A stretch of 64,000 nt of DNA from an uncultured cyanobacterium (GTDB lineage Bacteria; Cyanobacteriota; Cyanobacteriia; Cyanobacteriales; Geitlerinemataceae). Made by a program: the position numbers and the translations under genes. Positions 36,820 through 46,316 of the stretch are shown one piece after another (the stretch's first letter is position 1; each line of letters opens with the position of its first letter). The stretch lies in the NCBI GenBank assembly GCA_937899645.1, contig CALCCD010000124.1:1-64000 (forward strand), written 5' to 3'. Below the pieces are notes generated by a model that worked only from the letters and a program-made list of their open reading frames with translations, was not told the DNA's origin and did not search any database.

Positions 36820-39800
36820 TTACTCGCTGACAACAGAAGGCTGAGAGCGAAGGCTCCAGCGATACAGCGTCGATCGCAGCGCTTCGGTCGCGATCGGCTT
36901 GCACACACAGTCGTCTAATCCCGCCTCTAGGCAGCGGGCGCGCGTGTCGGCGTCGGCTCGGGCAGTTACGGCGATCGCGGCGGGGCGATGGGCGCTGCGA
37001 TCGCGAAGCTTACGGACGGTAGCAGGCCCTCCCGGCGCGTCGCAGTCGATCAGCATCAGGTCGAAGCGCTCGCGCGATAGCCGCTCTAGCGCCGCCTGTC
37101 CGTCGCGAGCGTAGGCGATCGTCTGATAGCCCAGCTGCCGGAGCTGCTGCTGGAGGACGAAGCGATTTACCGATGAGTCTTCAACGACCAGCACTTTCAC
37201 CGCTGCGATGTCTCTATCGCGGTTCGGAGCTTCGCGGGCAGCACCCAGGGCGGTATCGAGGGCGGCAGTCGCGTTTTGAGTCGATCGGGGCGGCTGGGAG
37301 GAGGGGGGCGACGAGCTGGATTGCTCTAGAGCGCTTGCGAGCAAGGCGTTCCAGTCGTCAATACCGGGCGGCAAGCGCAGCACCGTCAGCGCGCCTTCGC
37401 GGTGGGCGCGCTCGATAACTTCGTCGGTGGCAGCGGCAACCCCGGCGACCCAGGGCGCGCGGATCGCCTGGGCGTTCAGCCGCAGAAACGTCCCCAGACC
37501 GCTCAGCCGCAAGTCGCAGTAGTCCACGAGCGCGAAGGTATAGGGTCGATCGTCGTGCGCGGCTTGGCGCATCGCCGCGAAGGCATCGCGCCCGTTGCCG
37601 AAACTATCGATCGCCAGCGCCAGGGGCGCTCCATCCGATCGCAGGCTGTTTTGATGGTGGGCCACTTGCAAGTCCACTTCGATGCCCGCCTGCACGGGCC
37701 GATCGCTCGCCACCAGCGCCACCCGAATCGTCGAGTCGCGCACGGCGATCGACTGCCAGGGGTTACCTACCGGATCGCCGGTAAAGTCTGCGGAGGCCGC
37801 CGCTTCCGGTGTCAGGATGGTGTCTGTCGAAGCTGTCAGAGCTGTTTCTGTTGCAGAGTCCCCCGCTACCGCCAGAACCTCTACTACCGGGGATTCACCC
37901 GCTGGAGCCACCCGCGCTGGCAACACGGCAGGTCTCTCGGCGGCGGGATCGAGGGGAATCTCGAACCAAAAGGTCGAACCGATCCCGAGGGTACTTTCGA
38001 CGCCGATCTCGCCGCCCATTAGCGTCACGATTTGCTTGCAGATCGCCAGCCCGAGGCCGGTGCCGCCGTGAAGGCGCGTTGTGGAGGCATCCACTTGCGA
38101 GAAAGACTGGAACAGCTTGCCCAGGTCGTCGCTGGCGATGCCGATGCCCGTATCGCGCACGGAAAATCGGGCGGAGATCGCGCTGCAGTCGGTGTTGCGC
38201 TCGCCGAGACAGCCCCATAACTCAGAATTAGGGTCAGCATCGGGGTCGGCATCGGGGTCGGCCTGAAGATCGGCCTCGAAGTCGGCTTCGTCCGCGATCG
38301 CCGCCTGCGAAACGCACTGCACCACCAGCGAAATCGTTCCGGCATCTGTAAATTTAATCGCGTTGCCGAGCAGGTTGAGCAGCACCTGACGCAGCCGCAT
38401 CGGGTCGCCGATCGGGCGATCGGGCAGGCACTCGTCAATCTCGATCGTCAGGGTAAGCTGCTTGCGATCGACCAAGCCCTGCATCAACAGCACCGAGTCG
38501 CGAATCGTATCGCGCAGGGAAAACGGAATCATCTCGATCTGCATCTGCCCCGCTTCGAGCTTCGAGAAGTCGAGGATATCGTTGATGATGCGCAGCAGGC
38601 TCTCGCCGCTGCTTTTCAGAGTGCGGATAAACTGGCGCTGGCGATCGTCGAGGGGAGTTGAGCCGAGCAGATCTGCCATACCGATCACCCCGTTCATCGG
38701 CGTACGGATCTCGTGGCTCATATTTGCCAAGAACTGACTTTTGGCGATCGTTGCGGCCTCGGCGGCGCTCAGAGCCGATCGCAGCTCCTCGGTGCGCTCG
38801 TCCACCTGTTGCTCCAGGGTGTGGGAGTAAGCCTCGAGGGTGTGGGAATGCTCGACGAGCTGGATGTTAGCCGCTTGCAGACAGTCGCGCTGATAGCGAT
38901 TTGCCGCAATGAAAGCCGTTAGCGTCAGCGCCAGCGCGGGCGAAAATACCGGCACGATCGCCCCGGCGAACATCGCGCCATAGGCCACGACAAAGATCGC
39001 GCAGCTTCCGGCAGCGCTGCCCAGGGCGATGCGCCACAGATGCAGGCGGCTGACCTGACCCGGACGGCAATCGATCGCGTGGAACGTGACTCCCGCCCCG
39101 ACCCCTGCCGCCAGCGCGATCCAGGCGTAGATAACGGCGTGGGGCAGCCACCAGAGCTGCGGCCTGCGCCCCATCGCGACATCGACCAGATAGCTAACCG
39201 CATTGGCGTGGATGACAACGCCGGACATGTAGGAGCCGCGCGGATCGGCGGCGAAAGGCCGGGCATTATAGGGCGTGTAGAAGCGATCTTTTAGGCTCGG
39301 GGCGATCGTGCCGATTAGCACGATGCGATTGTGAAATAGCTCCGGGTCGTGACGCCCTGCCAACACCTCCGACATCGAAACCGACGGGAAGCGCTCGACC
39401 ATGCCACGATAGTCGAAGGGAATTTCGTAGCCATTAATGCCGTCGGCGCGCTTGGAATGGTAGTAGCCACTACGGGCGTCGATCGGGGTAAACACCGCTT
39501 CGCCGAGACGGACGCGCTTGGCCTCGGCATCGAGCAGCTCGGAGGTAATTTGGTGACGTCGCTCGAGGTAGTGCAGCGACAACATCAGCGCCAGCGAGCG
39601 ACGGGCAACTCCCGAGACGATTTCGTTCGGCGCTTGCAAGCTCATCATTAGCCGACGCACCCGCCGATCCGAGTCCACCCCGACGTTCGCAAAGCCGACG
39701 CGGCCCGCCTCGACGAGTGCCGGAGGCCCCGCCACACTCTCGCGGGGAATGGAGCTCAGCAGGTCGATGCCGTACAGCGACGGCATTTTTGCCATTTTGT

Positions 39801-40203
39801 CTTGCAGGCGCTCGAAGCTGGCCGCATCGCCCGCAGGAATATCGCGGTAAATATCGAGCCCGATCGCCACGGGTTCGCCCGCTTCGATTTCCGAGAGCAG
39901 AATTTCGAGCTTGGCATCCGGCAGCGGCCAAGATAAATCGACCACGTCGGCCTCGTCGGCATAGACGATCGCCACAGCATCATCGACCGGCATGGTCGGA
40001 CGCAGTCTCAAAATTGCGTCGTTGAACGACCAGTCAAGACCCCTCAACAATCCGAGAGGCTGAGCGATACAAACACCCAGCGCAATGTAGGGAACTGTCG
40101 TGGCGATCGACGCGTACCGCCGGAGGGTTCGCATCGCACGATGACCGTATTGTCGTAGCACCAGCAAGCCAGACCTCTTTAAATCGAGCCGAACTGCACC
40201 CAT
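36820..40203 (-). CDS. CHASE2-domain hybrid sensor histidine kinase / response regulator
   Basis: CHASE2-like extracytoplasmic region ('[14 protein letters not shown]…[14 protein letters not shown]'), TMs, HisKA '[23 protein letters not shown]', HATPase '[43 protein letters not shown]', C-terminal REC '[25 protein letters not shown]…[12 protein letters not shown]'. Confidence 0.94.
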   Translation of the reverse strand: MGAVRLDLKRSGLLVLRQYGHRAMRTLRRYASIATTVPYIALGVCIAQPLGLLRGLDWSFNDAILRLRPTMPVDDAVAIVYADEADVVDLSWPLPDAKLEILLSEIEAGEPVAIGLDIYRDIPAGDAASFERLQDKMAKMPSLYGIDLLSSIPRESVAGPPALVEAGRVGFANVGVDSDRRVRRLMMSLQAPNEIVSGVARRSLALMLSLHYLERRHQITSELLDAEAKRVRLGEAVFTPIDARSGYYHSKRADGINGYEIPFDYRGMVERFPSVSMSEVLAGRHDPELFHNRIVLIGTIAPSLKDRFYTPYNARPFAADPRGSYMSGVVIHANAVSYLVDVAMGRRPQLWWLPHAVIYAWIALAAGVGAGVTFHAIDCRPGQVSRLHLWRIALGSAAGSCAIFVVAYGAMFAGAIVPVFSPALALTLTAFIAANRYQRDCLQAANIQLVEHSHTLEAYSHTLEQQVDERTEELRSALSAAEAATIAKSQFLANMSHEIRTPMNGVIGMADLLGSTPLDDRQRQFIRTLKSSGESLLRIINDILDFSKLEAGQMQIEMIPFSLRDTIRDSVLLMQGLVDRKQLTLTIEIDECLPDRPIGDPMRLRQVLLNLLGNAIKFTDAGTISLVVQCVSQAAIADEADFEADLQADPDADPDADPNSELWGCLGERNTDCSAISARFSVRDTGIGIASDDLGKLFQSFSQVDASTTRLHGGTGLGLAICKQIVTLMGGEIGVESTLGIGSTFWFEIPLDPAAERPAVLPARVAPAGESPVVEVLAVAGDSATETALTASTDTILTPEAAASADFTGDPVGNPWQSIAVRDSTIRVALVASDRPVQAGIEVDLQVAHHQNSLRSDGAPLALAIDSFGNGRDAFAAMRQAAHDDRPYTFALVDYCDLRLSGLGTFLRLNAQAIRAPWVAGVAAATDEVIERAHREGALTVLRLPPGIDDWNALLASALEQSSSSPPSSQPPRSTQNATAALDTALGAAREAPNRDRDIAAVKVLVVEDSSVNRFVLQQQLRQLGYQTIAYARDGQAALERLSRERFDLMLIDCDAPGGPATVRKLRDRSAHRPAAIAVTARADADTRARCLEAGLDDCVCKPIATEALRSTLYRWSLRSQPSVVSE

Positions 40204-40281
40204 GCGGAGACACGAGCCCCGCCCTTAACTGAAGCTCGCTCTCGATCCAACAGAAGCCGACACGAAGCGCGTGCTGCCTAG

Positions 40282-40404
40282 GGAGTTTCATCAATTCGCG
40301 CCTGACCTTTTACGGAGTCAGCAGTTGAGCGACCGACCCCAGCGTAAAACTGGGGGCTGAAGCCCTTGCCGGGTAAGCGCTGTAGACTTGATTGATGACA
40401 GCCC
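40282..40404. mobile_element. MITE-like element, family A copy 2 (123 bp) flanked by CTAG
   Basis: CTAG at 40278-40281 and 40405-40408; ends GGAGTTTCATCAATTCG… / …GATTGATGACAGCCC; homologous to copies 1 and 3. Confidence 0.78.
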
Positions 40405-41235
40405 CTAGCGAGCACCCTCATCCGCCGAGACTAAACCCGCCGAGGACAGCAGCTCGTCCCAGCAGTGCTCGAGGCGCGCGGCATTCGGGTGGCGCTGGCG
40501 AGCGTGGGCGAGCAGGTCGAGCGCTTCGTACCAGAGATTGTCTTGATGATAAAGCTCTGCGCGGGCGATCGTCGCCTCGAGGTCATCCGACGGCGCGATC
40601 GCCGCTGCCGTTCCCGCCGCGTCACCCGCCACGGGGACGCCAATCCGATCTCCATCCCAAACGTCGGACGAGACTCTGGCTCGCACCTCCTCACCCCGAC
40701 TCCCAGGTTCGACGCGCTCGACGCGCCCGGTCACGACGGGATTGTTCGGGTCGAGCTCGTCCTCGCACAGCACCTCCAAAAACCAGCGGTACTGCTCTGA
40801 GGCTTTCAGCTCGTACTCGGAAGGCAGCTCGATCGCGATTTCGGATTCCCCTTCCGGCACGGCCACGGTGCGATCGCGATAGTACACGCGTCCGTCAGCG
40901 GATTGAAGCGTGAATACTGCCGTTTTTGCCTCCGCTACGGAGACAAAAGCTCTGAACGTCGGGCGCGCCTGCTGGGTGCGGGCGATGCGTGTGTCTCCGG
41001 GGGAAAGCGCGTAAAACGAGTCCGCCGACTGCGCCACCAGGCACGAGCGCGAACCTCTCGATCCACCAGCGGGGTCGTTCACGTCGCCATCATCGACTGG
41101 CGGCGCGAACGGATCGAGGGCGATCGCGGGAGCCGCCGCCGCAAGCGCAGAGATCGAGGCCATCAGGACAATGGAACGGCCAAACTCAAATCTCGGACGG
41201 GTAGATGCAAGACGCGACACGGTAAAAGCCTCCAA
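40405..41235 (-). CDS. DUF928 family protein
   Basis: 'FRAFVSVAEAKTAVFTLQSADGRVYYRDRTVAVPEGESEIAIELPSEYELKASEQYRWFLEVLCEDELDPNNPVVTGRVERV…LYHQDNLWYEALDLLA'. Confidence 0.85.
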   Translation of the reverse strand: MEAFTVSRLASTRPRFEFGRSIVLMASISALAAAAPAIALDPFAPPVDDGDVNDPAGGSRGSRSCLVAQSADSFYALSPGDTRIARTQQARPTFRAFVSVAEAKTAVFTLQSADGRVYYRDRTVAVPEGESEIAIELPSEYELKASEQYRWFLEVLCEDELDPNNPVVTGRVERVEPGSRGEEVRARVSSDVWDGDRIGVPVAGDAAGTAAAIAPSDDLEATIARAELYHQDNLWYEALDLLAHARQRHPNAARLEHCWDELLSSAGLVSADEGAR

Positions 41236-41994
41236 ACCTTGATGACATCAACATCGAAAAAACTCGGACAGAAAGCTCAGCTTGCCCGCACGCCACTTAC
41301 TCGAGAAGCAGATTCACGAAGATTCCTCCGCACCCGAGCGCTAGCGAACTCTTCGCACTCCACCAGGCAGAGACAGGGAATATCAGAAGCCCCTAGTTTC
41401 GTCAGAGTAAAAATGGAGCGCGCAGTCCGATTCGGCGTACCTAGCTTTATACCTTTCAACCTGATACTAGCACGAACAAAATCACCTTACTGCGATCGCA
41501 AGCCACCTCAAAAAGTGGACTCAGGACACTCCAAACGAAGCACGACGCGAAGAAATACTCGCCTTATTTTTGCAGTAAAGCACAATGATTAATCCTCGAA
41601 AATCCCTGCGATATCGACCTCTAGAGGGTTGTAATACGGGAATTTGAGGCGCGCCTCTTTGCGATTTCAACGATCGCCAACAGCGCAAATTTTGCGCCTA
41701 GTCACATATACGCAGAGAACTTAAGTATAAGCCCGGAGAAGGTATCGCGTTCCGTCAACCGACAGAGAAGCTACGATATCGATCGCGGACTCCCAATGGC
41801 ATCGCGACCCGCGGTCGAGATTTTTCAAGATTGCCATCAAAAATCTTTAAGTCCCAGTTATGGTTCTCAACAAAAGCGCGATCTCGAAGATATGGTCGGC
41901 TTGAGAGTTAACAGAACACCGAAGAAAGCGTTTGACCAGTAATCCAGGTAAGCTCGAGTCCCATTTGACGGGAGCTCACGCCTGAATAAAAAGT

Positions 41995-42036
41995 GCTGCC
42001 TGCCGTCGCTGGCGTAGCCTCTGCACGGCAGACAGC
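41995..42036 (-). terminator. Intrinsic terminator downstream of hisI
   Basis: Arms GCTGCCTGCCGT/ACGGCAGACAGC; on the minus strand the distal arm is followed by ACTTTTTATTC. Confidence 0.7.
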
Positions 42037-42199
42037 GCGGTTTTGGCTTATGAGAGCGACCGAGCCAGAGTGTTCGGTTTTTCGTTGAACTGGCTAGATC
42101 CTCAAGCTAGATCGCTCTAAATTGCCCGAGTTGACAGTGCTGGCGTGCGATCGTAGCTACGCTCGGCCAGTTACGGGAGACCCCGCGCAAACAGAAGCA

Positions 42200-42601
42200 T
42201 CACCCATCTGACAGGCCCGATGCAGGGCGAAAAGCACGCTCGGGAACGGCCGTAAAAAAGCAACTGCGCGCACCCGTATGACAGGCTACGTTCCCGACTT
42301 GCTCGATCGACAGCAAAATCACATCGGCATCGCAGTCGTAGGCCATTGCCTTGACACGCTGAATGTGGCCGGAGGTCGCGCCCTTGTGCCAAAGCTCCTG
42401 GCGCGATCGGCTCCAGTAATGGACTTCGCCGGTGTCGAGCGTCCGCTCGATCGAGTCGCGGTTCATCCAAGCCATCATCAGCACCGTGCCGTCGCCCGCA
42501 TCCTGGGCGATCGCGGGAATCAGGCCGCGATCGTCGAACTTCAGCGCCTCGATCCACAGGCGGTCTTGGTTGGTGGCTTTGAGCGAGCGATAGGTCGTCA
42601 T
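42200..42601 (-). CDS. hisI: Phosphoribosyl-AMP cyclohydrolase
   Basis: 'GLIPAIAQDAGDGTVLMMAWMNRDSIERTLDTGEVHYWSRSRQELWHKGATSGHIQRVKAMAYDCDADVILLSIEQVGNVACHTGARSCFF'. Confidence 0.95.
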   Translation of the reverse strand: MTTYRSLKATNQDRLWIEALKFDDRGLIPAIAQDAGDGTVLMMAWMNRDSIERTLDTGEVHYWSRSRQELWHKGATSGHIQRVKAMAYDCDADVILLSIEQVGNVACHTGARSCFFTAVPERAFRPASGLSDG

Positions 42602-42762
42602 GGGAGGTCGTTACGGTACGGGCGAGAAAAGTTCGCGGGCAGTGTTGGCAAGCGAGCTGCGGCGAATGGTAGCGTCTGCTCGATCGTACGCGAGCGGTTG
42701 CCCTTCGCGCCAGCAGGAACGCTATGGTGGGGCAAGCCGCTGTCGATTTTGCCGCCGAGCCT

Positions 42763-43599
42763 ATGACCGTCTCTCGATCGAAAACCTCGCCGAAGCCCAA
42801 AGCAAACAAGCTCTTCGGGCGATCGGCGGCGATACTCAAGCTCCTGGGGCTGAGCACGATCGCCATTACGCTGCTCAATTACGTCATGCTGCTTGTGCCG
42901 CCCAGCCTGACCGAGCCCCAGTGGTGGCTGTCGCTGACGACTCAGGTAATCGAGCAGGGCATTTTGCCGCTGTTCGGCCTCGGGATCTTTTTCGCCGGTA
43001 TCGCGATCGAAACCCTTAGCAACATCTCGGAAAAGCAGGGCGGTTGGATTGTGAAAACCGAGACATGGAGCTACCGGCTGGCCTTTGCCCTCGGGCTGGT
43101 CTTCGTGCTGCTCGGCCCGATTCACGCCGTAACAACGATCGTCAATAACCAAGTGTCGGTCGCAGCTCTCGAAGAGCGCCTCGCCGCCCAAGACGAACAG
43201 GTTAAGTTCCAGCTCGAGCGCCAGCGCGAGCTCTACACGGCGCTGCTAGACGGCGAAGCGAGCCTGGAAGACCTCGTTGGCGACGAACCCCTCAGCGAGT
43301 CGCAAATGGTGGTCCTCGACAAAATCAAAGGCGACCCCGACGCGCTCGATCGCCAGCTTGAAGCCGCCCAGATCGCCCTGCGCGAAGAGATGCAGGAGCG
43401 CGCGAGCGGGGCGCGATCGCGATCCAAGCTGGCCGTCTGGAAGTCAATCTTGCGGCTAGGGCTAACGAGCTGGATGCTGGCGGGCTGCTATTTGAATGTG
43501 GCCTGGATCGGCCTACGCGGCGACAAAAAGCCCAAGGTCAAAATCAAGCGCCAGAAGCCAGCATCCAAAAAGCAAGAACAACCCGGAGACTTCCTGTAA
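42763..43599 (+). CDS. HpsJ-like two-TM coiled-coil membrane protein
   Basis: Paired N-terminal TM region 'LKLLGLSTIAITLLNYVMLLVPPSLTEPQWWLSLTTQVIEQGILPLFGLGIFFAGIAIETL', central coiled coil, C-terminal TM. Confidence 0.65.
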   Translation: MTVSRSKTSPKPKANKLFGRSAAILKLLGLSTIAITLLNYVMLLVPPSLTEPQWWLSLTTQVIEQGILPLFGLGIFFAGIAIETLSNISEKQGGWIVKTETWSYRLAFALGLVFVLLGPIHAVTTIVNNQVSVAALEERLAAQDEQVKFQLERQRELYTALLDGEASLEDLVGDEPLSESQMVVLDKIKGDPDALDRQLEAAQIALREEMQERASGARSRSKLAVWKSILRLGLTSWMLAGCYLNVAWIGLRGDKKPKVKIKRQKPASKKQEQPGDFL

Positions 43600-43695
43600 G
43601 GCGCGCCGTTCCATCCAGAATTCCAACTTTTTGGACAAGTCGGACTGTTAGCCTGTTCAGCCGCCGCGAAGAATGCTGGCTTTCTAACAGCGCGC

Positions 43696-44262
43696 TCAGT
43701 CGTAGCGAAAAAACGAGATCGCCGTCTGGCCATAAGTTTTCGTTCGGTAGCAGATGGGGCAGCGCAGCAAATCGTCAGCCACTCCGAGGCGATCGATAAA
43801 ATCGCGACGATCGCGCGCGTGTTCGACTGCGATCTCGCCATCGTCCGCCAGCAGCTCGAACCGAGCGATCGCCGCCAGCACGGGTCGATACAAACCGCTT
43901 GCGTAGGGGGGGTCGAAATAAATCGCGTCGAACCGATCGCCTTCAAGTTCCGCCAGCCCGCGCACCGCGTCGCCCCGCAGCACCCGCACTTCCTGCTCCG
44001 ATCGCCTGACTTTGTTCCAGTTCGCTTCCACGAGCTGGCAGGCACGCCCCAGCTTCTCGATGCCCACCGCTGAGTCCGCCCCGCGACACAGCGCCTCTGC
44101 GCCCATCGCGCCGCTGCCCGCACAAATATCGAGCCAGCGCGCCCCGGCCACGCGGCCCTGCCAGATATTAAACAGCGCCTCGCGCACGCGAGCGGGCGTC
44201 GGTCTCGTTTGCTCTCCCGGCAGCGTCGCGATCGCGCGGTTGCCGTAAATCCGGATCGCCAT
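43696..44262 (-). CDS. rsmD: 16S rRNA (guanine(966)-N(2))-methyltransferase RsmD
   Basis: 'RPTPARVREALFNIWQGRVAGARWLDICAGSGAMGAEALCRGADSAVGIE…FDAIYFDPPYASGLY'. Confidence 0.95.
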   Translation of the reverse strand: MAIRIYGNRAIATLPGEQTRPTPARVREALFNIWQGRVAGARWLDICAGSGAMGAEALCRGADSAVGIEKLGRACQLVEANWNKVRRSEQEVRVLRGDAVRGLAELEGDRFDAIYFDPPYASGLYRPVLAAIARFELLADDGEIAVEHARDRRDFIDRLGVADDLLRCPICYRTKTYGQTAISFFRYD

Positions 44263-44276
44263 GCGCGTTTCCCGGC

Positions 44277-46193
44277 CTAGGCCGCAACGCCTGCGAAAAA
44301 GCGGCTGTAGTCGGTCAGCAGCCAGGACGGCAGCACCTCGTGTGGATTGTCAATCTTGAGCTGGGCGGGGCGGCAGTAGAGCATCGCTGCGACAAAGTAG
44401 CCGATCGCGTGCAGGTGTGACATTCCCTGCGCTAAAACGCCGGAGAGTTCTTTGAACGTCTCGCGATCGAGCGGCGTCTTCTCCAGTGCCGAGAAGCCCA
44501 CACCGAGGAGTTGGCGCTGGGCCTGGCCGAGCGGGCCGCCGTAAACCGCCGCAACCTGGCTCGGATCGAGCTGCATCCAGTAGTGCGCCAGGGCGTGGCG
44601 CAAGCGACGCAACTCAGCCACCGCACTAGCGTCCGTGCGATCGTTCTGGTAGCGATTCACGCCTGCCGACAGGCGCGCGGCAAACTCCGGGCTCGGGGGC
44701 TGCACGTCCAGCCCCGTCGGATCGGCTACCTGCTTGCCTTCAAATACGCGCATGTAGTCCGGCAGCAGCCACCCCGGCAGGCGCTGTTCGGCTTGCGGAA
44801 CGCGCAGCTTGTCGGTGGGGAAATACAGCATCGCCGCCATCATCGCGTTTAGCGCCTTCGGCGCGGTCAGCCCTGCCGCCACTTTCGTCAGCGCCTGCTT
44901 GTAAGCCTCCTCTTCGCTCTCCAGCGACTCCTTCTGGAAGCCGCTACTCAGCAGCAGCTTGTAGCCCCGACCCAGATCGCTTTGGTACGCCGCCTCGAGC
45001 TGAGACTCGTCCAGCGTCAGCCAGTAGTCGGCAAAGCGGCGGCGAATCCCGCGCACCTCGCTGCAAATGGCCGCATCGTCCGGGTCGATCGCATACAGGT
45101 TCGCGCTACCCAGCAGACGATTGAGAAACTGCGGACTCTCAACCGCCAGATCCGGCATATGGGGAGTAGCCATCGGAGCGGGCAGGCTGGCGATCGTCGC
45201 CCCCGCCGGAACGGTCGCCGCAGCTGCAGATGTCGGCGCGGGAGCGGGGCCCGGCGCGGAGGCAGACGCTACCGGGCTCGCCACCAGATCGCCAGTCACG
45301 CCACCGGCCTCAAAAGCAGCAGCATAGTCGGCGTACAGCCACGCGGGCAGGCGGTTACGAGCGTCGCGCACCTGAAGCTTGCCAGTGGGCGAATAGAGCA
45401 AAACCCCCATCAGCGCGTTAATTGAATGCGGTTGTGTCAAGCCCGCGCTGGCCTGGCCGAGCTGCTGGGAGATCGAGGCTTCTTCTCGGCTCAAGGGCTC
45501 TTTACTGCGAAATTCGCTCTTCAGCAGCGCGCGATAGGCATCGCCGACATTGGTGCGATACACCGATTCGAGGCTTTGGGGCGACAGACCGGCCAGGTGG
45601 CGCGCCAGGTGGTGGCGGATTTGCCGCAGTTCTAAGACGATTTCTTTGTCGCTGGGGTCGATGTAGTACAGGTTCGCGCAACCGATCGCTCGGTTTGTAA
45701 ATTCGGTGCTGCTCGGATCCTGCTCGTGGACGGGCGGCAGCTCGGGGATGCTATTGGGGTCGATCGCGCTTTGGGCCGCGCCCTGAGTAACGGGAGTCGG
45801 CGCAGAGATCGATGCAGCTGCCGGAACTGTCGCAGGAGCCGCCGCAACCGCCGCACCTGACTCGAAGACCGCCGCGTAGTCGCCGTACACCCAAGCTGGA
45901 AGCCGCGTCTTAGCGTCGCGCACCTTCATCGTATCCGCTGGATAAAACAGCATCGCCCCCATCAGCGCGTTCAGCGAATTCGGCTGGGACAAGCCCACAC
46001 CCGCCTGGGTCAACTGCTGCTTGAGCGCTTCATCCTCACTCGACAGCGGCTCGCTCTGGATGCCGCTCTTCAGCAGCGTCTTAAATACATTACCCAGCTC
46101 CGATCGATAGGCCGTCTCCAACGACTGCGGCGGCATCGTCAGCCAAAACTGGGCGAAGTGACGGCGAATTTGAAGGAGCGTTTCGTTGACCAC
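44277..46193 (-). CDS. Uncharacterised protein with four tandem ~110-130 aa helical modules
   Basis: Repeated signature 'NLYxIDPxD…ELRxIRxxxAxYWLxLxxxQLExxYxxxLGxxYxxLLxSGF…L…LxxAxxGLxxPxxLNAMMxAMLYxPxxxLxVxxAxxRLPxWLxxDYxxxFE' appears four times. Confidence 0.85.
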   Translation of the reverse strand: MVNETLLQIRRHFAQFWLTMPPQSLETAYRSELGNVFKTLLKSGIQSEPLSSEDEALKQQLTQAGVGLSQPNSLNALMGAMLFYPADTMKVRDAKTRLPAWVYGDYAAVFESGAAVAAAPATVPAAASISAPTPVTQGAAQSAIDPNSIPELPPVHEQDPSSTEFTNRAIGCANLYYIDPSDKEIVLELRQIRHHLARHLAGLSPQSLESVYRTNVGDAYRALLKSEFRSKEPLSREEASISQQLGQASAGLTQPHSINALMGVLLYSPTGKLQVRDARNRLPAWLYADYAAAFEAGGVTGDLVASPVASASAPGPAPAPTSAAAATVPAGATIASLPAPMATPHMPDLAVESPQFLNRLLGSANLYAIDPDDAAICSEVRGIRRRFADYWLTLDESQLEAAYQSDLGRGYKLLLSSGFQKESLESEEEAYKQALTKVAAGLTAPKALNAMMAAMLYFPTDKLRVPQAEQRLPGWLLPDYMRVFEGKQVADPTGLDVQPPSPEFAARLSAGVNRYQNDRTDASAVAELRRLRHALAHYWMQLDPSQVAAVYGGPLGQAQRQLLGVGFSALEKTPLDRETFKELSGVLAQGMSHLHAIGYFVAAMLYCRPAQLKIDNPHEVLPSWLLTDYSRFFAGVAA

Positions 46194-46316
46194 GGTGTTG
46201 TCTTGGGAGCGTTTTCGAGGGCGGCGGGGTGCGACTGTCGATGTCGATTGTACGGCGTTGCGGCGCGGGCAATCGATCGACTTTATTCACCGCAGAGGCT
46301 CACAAGGTCGCGGCCG

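Noticed and set aside
40903-41592. 229-aa plus-strand ORF
   Set aside because: Antisense to DUF928 for half its length, Arg/Lys-rich, no recognisable domain.
41236-42170. ~930-bp intergenic region examined for a hidden gene
   Set aside because: No convincing ORF with domain signature; only the hisI-side terminator hairpin is supportable.
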